From positions 62,001-126,000 of the forward strand of contig CALWHT010000016.1 in assembly GCA_944380515.1 (NCBI GenBank): a stretch of 64,000 bases of DNA, written 5' to 3'. The stretch's first letter is position 1. Every line of letters starts with the position of its first letter. Made by a program: the position numbers and the translations under genes. This document shows positions 8,601-15,511 of this stretch, one piece after another. Below the pieces are notes generated by a model, which did no database searches, was not told where the DNA came from, and saw only the letters and a program-made list of their open reading frames with translations. This DNA is from an uncultured Roseburia sp. (lineage in GTDB: Bacteria > Bacillota > Clostridia > Lachnospirales > Lachnospiraceae).

Positions 8601-11408
8601 GGTGGAAACAGCCTTGGAAGAAAGGCGGCAAGCTTAAACACCGACGAGACGGAGACCGAAGAAGCAGAGACAGAAACCGAAGGAACAATCCCGGAAACGG
8701 AAACCACCGAGCCGGAGAGTGAGGAAGTAACCGGGGAAACGGAAATCACCGAGCCGGAGAGTGAGGGAGTAACCGGGGAAACGGAAATCACCGAGCCGGA
8801 AAGCGGGGAAGTAACCGGGGAGACGGAACCGGAGACGGAGGAAGCAGTTCCGGAAACGGAAATCACCGAGCCGGAGGCAGAGGACACAGAAACAGAGAGT
8901 GAAGAAGCAGTTCCGGAGGTTGTAAAGACAAACCGTGCGGCATGGGTAAGAGAGCCGGGAACGGAAGAGGCGACAACGGAAACCGAGCCGGAGACGGAAG
9001 AAGTGACTTCGGAAACCGGGGAAACCGAGCCGGGAACGGAGGAAGCAACACCGGAGGACAAGGTGCTGGGAGCACCCGGGGACGATGTTATGGCAGACTG
9101 CCTGGAAAAGAAGCCACGGATAAGCACCGAGAGCGGGGATGAAGACGCCGACCTGATTGAATTCTTCAGCGTGGCGGGAGACGAGGGCCTGACCGGCTAC
9201 AACTGGCTGGGCGTGGACGGTGATACGGACGAATATAAGCAGGCGGCGGCAAAGGCCGGCAGAATGAATTACAACGATGCCACCGGAAGATACGAAAAGA
9301 CCTGGTTTGATGTGCCGTTAGGAGGCAGTGAAACCTACAGCTATTCCTTTAAGATTGTGGCAAACGGAAACTGGGATTACGGCGTCAATTACGGAATCGA
9401 CGGTTCGAACTATATCCTGATGCTGCAAAACGAGAACGCGGCGCAGTGCAACGTGACCATCAGCTTTGACCCGGATACCGGGGAAATCGGGGTCACAACC
9501 GACCCGGCGGATACCATCGTGACCGCGGCAGAGGACACCTTCCGGTGGTATGTGGCCGCGGCATACAGCCTGGTGAGCAACGACGCCTATACCGCGGCGG
9601 CAACGACCTACGATACGGTCCGGGACATCACCGCTGTCTTTGGCTTTACCGCGGATGCCGGTTTAAGCTGGGCGGTGGATGAGAGACGGAACGAGGAGGA
9701 GGATTACTACGGCAGCTTTGCCGGCGGAGACAGCTTTACCATCCCTTATGAGGTCGCGGGAAAGACGGTGGAAGGAAGCTTTGGAGGGGAAGTGCTGACG
9801 CTTGAGGAAACAGAGGAAAACGGAGTCACTGCCTACCGTGTGACCGACTTTATGCCGGGAAAGAACTGGGTACAGGTGGTAAGCGGGACGGAAGCGGAGC
9901 GGGAAGCCGGCTTTGGCGGAATGCGCCGGATCCGCCTGCTGCCGACGGCCTATGTGGAGGCTGGGACGAATGCCAGTGTATCCGCCGTCTATGACGGAGG
10001 AACGTCGGATTGGCTCAACGAGGTGCGCTGGGCGGCAAACGGGGGAGGACTCTCCTTAAACGGCGTGACAAATGAAACCTTCCCTTACTATAACTTTGCC
10101 CTTGGGGCAGGCTATGTCGTGACGGATAAGATTGGCAAGGGCGTGTACGACAACTATGAAGGACAGAGGCTGCAAAGCTATGACGCTGGCATGCTGCGGG
10201 ATGACGGAAATGACGCGGATTACGGCGTCGGCCAGTATTACGCGATGTATTCCGCTTTTGCGCAGACGGCGGACTATCGGGACGGCTACAGCGGCAGCGT
10301 GCCGGACGGCAATACCTTAAGGCTGGACACGCTGGTGGACCAGGAGATGATAGGCCCTTCCTACGATGACGGGGCAGGAAACGGAAGCAATACGATCGTA
10401 AAGGTTTACCGGGTGCAGACCGCGGCGGACGGAACCGAAAGCTACAGCAAGGTGTTTATGGACAGCATGGACAGCGCGTCCGCGTACCACCGGAATTACT
10501 TAAAGTGGACGGGGCAGGAGCCGTTCACGCAGGCGGACGCGGGGCAGTACATGGTAACGGTGTACTGGCTGATGGCGGACGGACGTTACTTATCAGACAG
10601 TAAATATGTCCGGATTTATGCCGGGAACGTGGGAGATTTGGAAATCAGCAAGGAAGTGACCGGGACAGGGGGAGAGACCAACCGTCCGTTCCGGTTCACG
10701 CTGACGGTGAGTGACAGAAACATCAACGGGTACTATGGCAGCGTGGCGTTCAGCAACGGGACGGCGAGCTTTACCCTGCGGCACGGGGAGACGGCCCAGG
10801 TGATGGGGCTTTCCGCGGGCCTTGAGTATACGGTGGAGGAAGCCGTGGCGGACGGCTACAGTACTACCGTGACAGACGCGTCGGGGAATACGGCGCAGGG
10901 ACTTACTGCCGGCGGGACGATTGCCGAAGACGTGACGGACACGGTAGACTATGTGAACCACAGGGATGCAGTGGAGGAGCCGGAGGACCCGGGAGACACG
11001 GAGGACCCGGGAGACACGGAAGACCCCGGCGACACCGAGACGCCCGGAGATACGGAGAACCCGTCCGATACGGAGGACCCGGGAGATACTGAAGATCCGT
11101 CCGATACAGAGGACCCGGGAGATACGGAAAGCCCGAATGACACGGAGCGTCCGAATGACACGGAAGAGTCGGAGGATACCGAAAACACGGGAAACGGACA
11201 AAGTCCGGGAGCCGGCAGCGGTGCTGACGGGACAGGAGCTTCGGGAGGAACAGACGGAAGCATTACGTATTTAAAATCCCCGAAGACCTATGACAGCGGA
11301 GTGACGGGGTATCTTGTGGTTGCGGCGTGCTGCGCGGTCGGACTGATTGTAATCAATCGAAGGAAAGGGCAGAAAAAGCCGCTTGACAGAAGCACCGGAA
11401 CGTTATAA
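5700..11408 (+). CDS. giant wall-anchored surface protein with GLUG, X25-like and Cna-B-like modules
   Basis: About 1900 residues. A signal peptide core (AAAGLLVFTLLLQTAPIEIL) is encoded near 5790-5850. GLUG-like repeats (GGLIGYT, GGLSGVF, GGFAGYI, GGFIGRD, GGFIGSG) lie at about 6640-7460. Pullulanase X25-like beta modules (GGTYELKVQ, LTGYNW repeated) lie at about 7960-8500 and 9160-9510. A Thr/Glu/Pro-rich stalk lies at 8640-9060, a Cna-B/SpaA-like fold at about 10640-10960, and DPGDTE repeats at 10975-11170. The end is SPKTYDSG, a hydrophobic helix and a basic tail, a variant sortase signal. GGAGG at 5689-5693 favours ATG 5700 (spacing 6) or 5694. ATG 5754 would start directly at the signal peptide. 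A nine-G run sits between them. Adhesion is a likely role; the ligand is unknown. Confidence 0.85.
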   Translation: MRCQNRNVCSMRGGVKSNMGRLKRVGRGNKIAAAGLLVFTLLLQTAPIEILAAGDGSGVAKYDSINEFQEARWLEIQNDMLEKTDGSDEEFTYRTPTQINTMLSPGGGWQVAAGNDYFHWVDNEALAQRRITAWDGGSSSVSYTTVTYQYEDICTQGSDGTTQSVSQSVTYREYNVGNARELKYVMSQIGSSNVKINLTSDINLNGQEQNWQPIDLSSGSRWVYLEGNGHTIYNMRSFRSGSSDSVGLFGVVSRKLVVKNVNFQSSMLLNFGSGWRSCSGTVYGRLNETGAAYLYNVHAREGYVHGVRDYAGGLIGYTYSNNAFIKKCSTEGYYVRGASHVGGLSGVFRSSIYNNDTAYNSAFPSVPEAFMNNTATFGAMAEDCYSIDSEVFSVSSGSAADSGGMFSCVAGAVIRNCYTNNLMYGDEQTGAFVGRVIAGGEAAINYSGYYYDDDHTISVNSYFENCYSAGVVEGTRRIGGFAGYIAGGNVNSNRGRGGNAVFKNCYSTAMVGMDYAGTDLGGFIGRDESNCATEISLDVNGTSRTVSGSAYINCYAAGEVGNIRTDTAVTVIGQNENTPRLGGFIGSGYRLPGYYEGCYYDMQTTAMRERVSGDGTVRAGITGVYTQGSSAKGGEGLAYSADASVPSVAMPDASAWSYAEGYYPRLAVFEAQGAGSTFFVPSVTDDAVRYSVPIADWISTEADGTVTAESLDMVRTTGNLSKASTATVFLDHWDSIVNTATGTVPGENEWVCGVSENELEWDPTENRWEIFYENVKGGTYELKVQEGTSWAYNFGSDGFNGGNCKLELAEDSDVTIGFSYDSSILDNGAGNVRYRIVAEIAPKSGNPEYTVTLGTNELPGNTVYVLAGTERLTGYNWETDAEEATDMVMKDDDGDGTYELTINNVAGGYNYAYTVLPDDGTRDTSVNHFFYLKSADEGGRDSYRLVITYNSSDGTVTETVYEADPGAGGNSLGRKAASLNTDETETEEAETETEGTIPETETTEPESEEVTGETEITEPESEGVTGETEITEPESGEVTGETEPETEEAVPETEITEPEAEDTETESEEAVPEVVKTNRAAWVREPGTEEATTETEPETEEVTSETGETEPGTEEATPEDKVLGAPGDDVMADCLEKKPRISTESGDEDADLIEFFSVAGDEGLTGYNWLGVDGDTDEYKQAAAKAGRMNYNDATGRYEKTWFDVPLGGSETYSYSFKIVANGNWDYGVNYGIDGSNYILMLQNENAAQCNVTISFDPDTGEIGVTTDPADTIVTAAEDTFRWYVAAAYSLVSNDAYTAAATTYDTVRDITAVFGFTADAGLSWAVDERRNEEEDYYGSFAGGDSFTIPYEVAGKTVEGSFGGEVLTLEETEENGVTAYRVTDFMPGKNWVQVVSGTEAEREAGFGGMRRIRLLPTAYVEAGTNASVSAVYDGGTSDWLNEVRWAANGGGLSLNGVTNETFPYYNFALGAGYVVTDKIGKGVYDNYEGQRLQSYDAGMLRDDGNDADYGVGQYYAMYSAFAQTADYRDGYSGSVPDGNTLRLDTLVDQEMIGPSYDDGAGNGSNTIVKVYRVQTAADGTESYSKVFMDSMDSASAYHRNYLKWTGQEPFTQADAGQYMVTVYWLMADGRYLSDSKYVRIYAGNVGDLEISKEVTGTGGETNRPFRFTLTVSDRNINGYYGSVAFSNGTASFTLRHGETAQVMGLSAGLEYTVEEAVADGYSTTVTDASGNTAQGLTAGGTIAEDVTDTVDYVNHRDAVEEPEDPGDTEDPGDTEDPGDTETPGDTENPSDTEDPGDTEDPSDTEDPGDTESPNDTERPNDTEESEDTENTGNGQSPGAGSGADGTGASGGTDGSITYLKSPKTYDSGVTGYLVVAACCAVGLIVINRRKGQKKPLDRSTGTL
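5734..5742 (+). repeat. homopolymeric G9 tract near the start of the surface gene
   Basis: Nine consecutive G residues directly after an in-frame ATG at 5730. Changing the tract length would alter the frame from ATG 5700 or the leader spacing for ATG 5754, the classic layout of a phase-variable surface gene. Confidence 0.6.
8709..8834 (+). repeat. tandem 42-bp repeats encoding a Glu/Thr stalk
   Basis: Copies start at 8709, 8751 and 8793 with few differences. Each encodes 14 residues of the type EPESEEVTGETEIT. Such repeats expand and contract easily. Confidence 0.8.
10975..11170 (+). repeat. 18-bp repeat tract encoding DPGDTE units
   Basis: About ten imperfect 18-bp units, related to GACCCGGGAGACACGGAG, encode DPGDTE, DPSDTE and similar hexapeptides that span the cell wall before the sorting signal. 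Confidence 0.8.
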
Positions 11409-11424
11409 AAGAATGGTAAAAGGT

Positions 11425-11463
11425 AAGGGAGATGGCACCTGAAAAAGTGTCTCTCCCTTTTTC
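11425..11463 (+). terminator. terminator stem-loop, copy 2 of a repeated element
   Basis: The same stem as at 5387-5425: GGGAGA (11427-11432) with TCTCCC (11452-11457), then a T run. It terminates the giant surface gene. Confidence 0.75.
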
Positions 11464-11581
11464 AATCAGCTTTGGTGATGGAATATTATTTGAGCTGGGC
11501 AGGCTCTTTGGAAAAAACAAATAATATGCAAGGTGCACAAAAATAAAGGCGTCGAAAAAAGTAATAAACAAAGGAAAAAAG

Positions 11582-11664
11582 TTATCCCGAAAGTTATCCA
11601 CTCGCAAAACGTCAAAAAAAGGGAAAAAATAGAGTTATACACGAAGTTATCAACGTTATCCACA
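11582..11664 (+). other. cluster of five DnaA-box-like sites
   Basis: Same-strand nonamers: TTATCCCGA (11582), TTATCCACT (11594), TTATACACG (11635), TTATCAACG (11647) and the perfect consensus TTATCCACA (11656). Two pairs are 12 bases apart, and the last two sites are 9 bases apart, so directly abutting. The flanks are A/T-rich. The rest of the 450-base gap holds only the terminator at 11425 and the promoter at 11786. Confidence 0.5.
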
Positions 11665-11785
11665 AAATGGAGATAAAATGGACCGGTTTACATAGTAAAA
11701 AAATCGAATATGTGTTTTGTGAAGAAATCATAAACTTGTTAAAAATTTGAAAAATTGTTGTAAAGATATTGACATTCTATCTTTC

Positions 11786-11814
11786 TTGAAATATTACGGC
11801 AGGTTTGCTATACT
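11786..11814 (+). promoter_or_regulatory. promoter of the glycosyltransferase gene
   Basis: TTGAAA (11786-11791), 17-base spacer, TATACT (11809-11814). An alternative TTGACA at 11769 with TATTAC at 11792 is also 17-spaced. Confidence 0.6.
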
Positions 11815-11846
11815 ACTTGGGTATATTTTTATAATACAGGGAAAAA

Positions 11847-11861
11847 TATGGGTGTAGCATG
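11847..11861 (+). CDS. four-codon leader ORF (MGVA) overlapping the next start
   Basis: ATG GGT GTA GCA TGA, behind an AGGGAAAA ribosome-site-like element. Its TGA overlaps the ATG of the glycosyltransferase (ATGA). The downstream gene has no good site of its own, so translational coupling is plausible. Whether it is translated is unknown. Confidence 0.3.
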
Positions 11862-12536
11862 ATAAAGAAGATAGATATTCTCGGAATCCAATTAGATAAT
11901 TATACCGTGCGTGAGTCAATTATGCGGGTGGAGTCCTGGCTTGACGGCAGCGTTATAAAGACGATAGAGGGAATTTCCATGCAGATGCTGGTGGACTCGG
12001 AAAATGACCCTGTCTTAAAGGAGGTTCTCTCCTCACTGGATTTGGCTGTCATCGGTGAGAAGGAAATATTGCAGGAGGCGGGCATTGAGACGATGCAGCG
12101 CCTGAAGGAGACGGAGGGAAACGATTTTATCGCGGAATTTTTTAAGCGAGTGGAGCGCAATCGAAAGTCTGTTTTTCTTTTGGGGGAGCAGCAGGAAAAA
12201 ATCGACGAGACGAAGGAGATCTTGCTGCGGGAGTATCCGAGACTGATATTCGCGGGGGAATATGCAATCGAGAGCTGCGTCGGGGATCTGGATGCGGTGA
12301 TTAACGATATGAACGCGACGACACCGGATGTGATCGTATCCATTCTTCCGGCTCCGGAGCAGGAGCATTTTTTCTGGGATCACAGGGATAAAATGAATGC
12401 GAGCATCTGGTACGGTATCGGAGGGCTCGGCATACCGGGCAAGCGGCATGGCGTCAAATATTTTTTCCGGAGCATCATCCACCGGGGAAGACTTAAGAGC
12501 AGTATCGAAAAATATGGAAAAGCGCGGTGCCTGTAG
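11859..12536 (+). CDS. WecG/TagA/CpsF family glycosyltransferase
   Basis: 225 residues, typical of GT26 enzymes such as TagA, which add N-acetylmannosamine to undecaprenyl-diphosphate-GlcNAc at the inner membrane face during wall teichoic acid or polysaccharide assembly. Recognisable parts are the N-terminal ILGIQLDNYT, the segment FLLGEQQEKIDETKEIL, PDVIVSILPAPEQEHF, and the C-terminal GIGGLGIPGKRHGVKYFFR. Several family-typical motifs are altered: the usual TPDG..V..A segment reads TIEGISMQMLV. Donor and acceptor are therefore uncertain. It stands alone, between the DnaA-box cluster and a terminator at 12591. Confidence 0.75.
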   Translation: MIKKIDILGIQLDNYTVRESIMRVESWLDGSVIKTIEGISMQMLVDSENDPVLKEVLSSLDLAVIGEKEILQEAGIETMQRLKETEGNDFIAEFFKRVERNRKSVFLLGEQQEKIDETKEILLREYPRLIFAGEYAIESCVGDLDAVINDMNATTPDVIVSILPAPEQEHFFWDHRDKMNASIWYGIGGLGIPGKRHGVKYFFRSIIHRGRLKSSIEKYGKARCL

Positions 12537-12590
12537 CGGCTTTTGTGAACTATGTACATCGTAAAAAAACTGGAAAAAGGAAAATAAGTT

Positions 12591-12630
12591 GAGGAAGTGC
12601 ATAAAAATTATGCATTTCCTCTTTCTTTTT
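12591..12630 (+). terminator. intrinsic terminator
   Basis: GAGGAAGTGCATAA (12591-12604) pairs with TTATGCATTTCCTC (12608-12621), with a T-rich tail. Confidence 0.85.
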
Positions 12631-12791
12631 TTGCTGTTTTGCATTAAAATAGAAACTAGGTATTTTTGGGCACGTCATTTGTGAGGGATTTTATTGTGAA
12701 AGTTGCCCATGCAGACCGTACTTCCGGCCAAGGGGCGGCAGAAGATCGGAAGAATGTTTCGGAGGAAACAACATGAGAAGGAGTGAAGAGT

Positions 12792-13880
12792 ATGATTTCA
12801 AATCAAATACTTCAGAATACGATTGATGGGTTGAAGGGGATTACCAGAATTGATCTGTGCATTATTGACGTGGAGGGAAAGGTGCTTGCGGCAACTTTTC
12901 CGGAGGCAGATCAGTATATCGAGCCCGCGCGGGCGTTCGTGGAATCTCCCGCGGACAGCCAGGTGGTGAACGGGTGCCAGTTTTTTAAGGTTTTCGACGA
13001 ACATCAGCTGGAGTATATCCTGCTTGCCAACGGGGACAGCGAAGACGTTTACATGGTGGGCAAAATTGCCAGTTTTCAAATACAAAATCTTCTGGTAGCA
13101 TATAAGGAGCGGTTTGATAAGGATAATTTTATCAAGAATTTGCTGCTGGATAATCTGCTGCTGGTGGATATTTATAACCGGGCAAAGAAGCTTCATATTG
13201 ATACCGAGGTGCGCAGGGTTGTATTTGTCGTTGAGACCAACCGGGAAAAGGACGGAAATGAGCTGGAGAGGATCCGGGGTATTTTCGGGGGGAAGTCCAG
13301 GGATTTTGTCACGGCGGTCGATGAGAAGAATATTATCGTGGTCAAGGAGCTGGCGGACAATGAAGGCTATGACGAGATGAATAAGACGGCCGAAGTGATT
13401 GTCAATCTGTTCCGCTCCGATGCTGACTGCCATGTCCGCGTGGCATACGGAACGATTGTCGGCGAGATTAAAGAGGTGTCCCGCTCCTATAAGGATGCGC
13501 GTATGGCGCTCGACGTGGGGAAGATTTTCTTTGAGGACAAGGATGTGATTGCATATTCTACCCTGGGAATCGGACGTTTGATCTATCAGCTTCCCATTCC
13601 GCTGTGCAGGATGTTTATCAAGGAAATTTTTGACGGCAAGTCGCCGGACGATTTTGATGAGGAGACGCTGACGACCATCAACAAGTTTTTTGAGAACAGC
13701 CTGAATGTTTCCGAGACCTCCAGACAGTTATATATTCACAGAAATACCCTGGTATACCGCCTGGACAAGCTGCAGAAGTTTACGGGACTGGATTTACGTG
13801 TTTTCGAAGATGCCATTACCTTTAAAATAGCGCTTATGGTAGTAAAATACATGAAGTACATGGAGTCATTGGACTACTAG
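12792..13880 (+). CDS. CdaR/PucR-type transcriptional regulator
   Basis: 362 residues. It has an N-terminal sensor region (sugar-diacid-recognition-like, IDLCIIDVEGKVLAATFP), a central GGDEF-like region (RRVVFVVETN to YGTIVGEIKEVSRSYKDARMALDVG), and a C-terminal helix-turn-helix of the PucR/CdaR type (LNVSETSRQLYIHRNTLVYRLDKLQKFTG). It should be a cytosolic DNA-binding regulator of carbohydrate or storage metabolism; the ligand is unknown. ATG 12792 is preferred over GTG 12783 because AAGGAG lies 8 bases before it. A hairpin TGTTTC-GGAG-GAAACA lies at 12755-12770 in the leader. It ends 12 bases before ftsE. Confidence 0.8.
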   Translation: MISNQILQNTIDGLKGITRIDLCIIDVEGKVLAATFPEADQYIEPARAFVESPADSQVVNGCQFFKVFDEHQLEYILLANGDSEDVYMVGKIASFQIQNLLVAYKERFDKDNFIKNLLLDNLLLVDIYNRAKKLHIDTEVRRVVFVVETNREKDGNELERIRGIFGGKSRDFVTAVDEKNIIVVKELADNEGYDEMNKTAEVIVNLFRSDADCHVRVAYGTIVGEIKEVSRSYKDARMALDVGKIFFEDKDVIAYSTLGIGRLIYQLPIPLCRMFIKEIFDGKSPDDFDEETLTTINKFFENSLNVSETSRQLYIHRNTLVYRLDKLQKFTGLDLRVFEDAITFKIALMVVKYMKYMESLDY

Positions 13881-13892
13881 AAAGGAATTACT

Positions 13893-14603
13893 ATGATAAA
13901 GTTAGAGCATGTCAGCAAGTCGTATTCGGCAGGCATTCCTGCGCTTAATGACGTGAGTCTTAACATTGAGGAGGGGGAGTTTGTATTTGTCGTTGGCGAC
14001 AGCGGTTCGGGTAAATCGACCCTGATTAAGCTCCTGTTAAAGGAGCTTGAGCCGACAGAGGGAGTCATCACCATCAACGGCAGAAAACTGAATAAAATTA
14101 AAAGAAGACAAATCCCGAAATTCCGCCGCAATATCGGCGTGGTATTTCAGGATTTCCGCTTGTTAAAAGACAGGAACATTTATGACAATGTGGCGTTTGC
14201 CCAAAAGGTCATCGGAGAATCGGCGCGCTCCATCAAGAAAAATGTTCCGCTGATGCTTTCCATGGTGGGACTTGCGGCAAAGTACCGTTCTTATCCGAGA
14301 CAGCTTTCGGGCGGGGAGCAGCAGAGGGTTGCGATCGCGCGGGCGCTCATTAATAAGCCGAAGATCCTGCTTGCGGACGAGCCTACCGGTAACCTGGATA
14401 ATAACAACGCCTGGGAAATCATGAAGCTCATGGAGGAGATTAACAGCCACGGAACGACGGTGGTTGTCGTTACGCACAACATGGATATTGTGAAATCCAT
14501 GGATAAGCGGGTCATCCGAATGCAGAAGGGCGTTGTCGTGGAGGATACCGGCGTGTCCGGCAGTTATACGGAAAGCATGGGGGATTACGGCGATGAGGAT
14601 TAG
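13893..14603 (+). CDS. ftsE: cell division ATP-binding protein FtsE
   Basis: 236 residues. The ABC ATPase motifs are in order: Walker A GDSGSGKST at about 35-43, Q-loop VFQDFRLL, signature LSGGEQQR, Walker B ILLADEPTGNLD, and the switch His in VVVTHN. FtsE binds FtsX at the inner face of the septal membrane and drives peptidoglycan hydrolase activation. It overlaps ftsX by 11 bases, and the M23 coiled-coil protein follows directly, which is the expected three-part machine. A good AGGAAT site precedes the start. Confidence 0.95.
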   Translation: MIKLEHVSKSYSAGIPALNDVSLNIEEGEFVFVVGDSGSGKSTLIKLLLKELEPTEGVITINGRKLNKIKRRQIPKFRRNIGVVFQDFRLLKDRNIYDNVAFAQKVIGESARSIKKNVPLMLSMVGLAAKYRSYPRQLSGGEQQRVAIARALINKPKILLADEPTGNLDNNNAWEIMKLMEEINSHGTTVVVVTHNMDIVKSMDKRVIRMQKGVVVEDTGVSGSYTESMGDYGDED

Positions 14604-15501
14604 TACTTTTTTTTATACCATCCGGCAGGGACTGGTGAATATCTGGAAAAATAAAATGTTTTCGCTGGCTTCGATCGCAACCATGACGGCATGTATTTTC
14701 CTGTTTGGACTGTTTTATTCCATTGTGACCAATTTTCAGTCCATGGTAAGGGATGCAGAGTCCGGAGTTGCGGTTACCGTATTTTTTGACGAGGGCATTT
14801 CAGAGCAGCGTATTGAGGAAATCGGGGAGCTGATAGACGAGCGTGTCGAGGTTTCCCATTATGACTATACCTCGGCGGACGAAGCATGGGAGAGCTTTAA
14901 AGATATTTACTTTGACGGCAACGAGGAGGCGGCCTCCAGCTTTGCCGGGGATAACCCCCTTGCAAACTCGGCCAGCTACTCCATTTATATGAACGACATT
15001 TCCATGCAGAGTACGTTGGTGACATACCTGGAGTCCGTAGACGGAATCCGTTCGGTTCATCAGTCGGAGACGGTTGCGAACACGCTGACGGATTTTAACA
15101 GTTTGATTGGATATATATCAGCGGGAATTATCCTGATTCTTCTGGGCGTTGCAATCTTTTTGATCAGCAATACGATTACAGTCGGCATTTCGGTACGTCG
15201 GGAGGAAATCGGAATTATGAAACTGATTGGCGCGACGGATTATTTTGTGCGTGCGCCCTTTGTGGTGGAGGGAATTGTCATCGGTCTGATCGGCGCGGCG
15301 ATTCCGCTTGGAATTTTATATGTGCTCTACGGAAAAATCGTTGAGTACATCGGGGACAAGTTTCATTTTATCAGCAGTATGCTGAAATTTTTGAGTGTGC
15401 AGGAGGTATTCCACACACTTGTGCCTGTGGCACTGGTACTCGGCGTTGGAATTGGATTTATCGGAAGCTGGATTACGATTCGGAAGCATCTGAAAGTATA
15501 A
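14593..15501 (+). CDS. ftsX: cell division protein FtsX
   Basis: 302 residues. It has an N-terminal cytosolic amphipathic start (MRISTFFYTIRQGLVNIWKN), a first membrane segment, a large extracytoplasmic loop (about residues 50-180, with VAVTVFFDEGISEQRI and the SYSIYM segment), then three further membrane segments with an FtsX/MacB permease fold. The ATG at 14593 lies inside the end of ftsE, giving translational coupling; the open frame further upstream belongs to ftsE. The outer loop should bind the coiled coil of a hydrolase such as the one encoded next. Confidence 0.93.
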   Translation: MRISTFFYTIRQGLVNIWKNKMFSLASIATMTACIFLFGLFYSIVTNFQSMVRDAESGVAVTVFFDEGISEQRIEEIGELIDERVEVSHYDYTSADEAWESFKDIYFDGNEEAASSFAGDNPLANSASYSIYMNDISMQSTLVTYLESVDGIRSVHQSETVANTLTDFNSLIGYISAGIILILLGVAIFLISNTITVGISVRREEIGIMKLIGATDYFVRAPFVVEGIVIGLIGAAIPLGILYVLYGKIVEYIGDKFHFISSMLKFLSVQEVFHTLVPVALVLGVGIGFIGSWITIRKHLKV

Positions 15502-15511
15502 ATATAGAAGT

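Noticed and set aside
8543-9127. A 194-residue minus-strand frame rich in Ser/Val/Pro within the surface gene
   Set aside because: It is the antisense reading of the tandem 42-bp repeats; low complexity and no ribosome site.
10593-11201. A 202-residue minus-strand frame with Arg/Ile/Leu repeats
   Set aside because: Antisense of the DPGDTE repeat tract and the Cna-B-like part; no start signal.
11582-11664. Calling the DnaA-box cluster the chromosomal origin
   Set aside because: No dnaA, dnaN or other origin genes are near; only a cluster of sites can be claimed.
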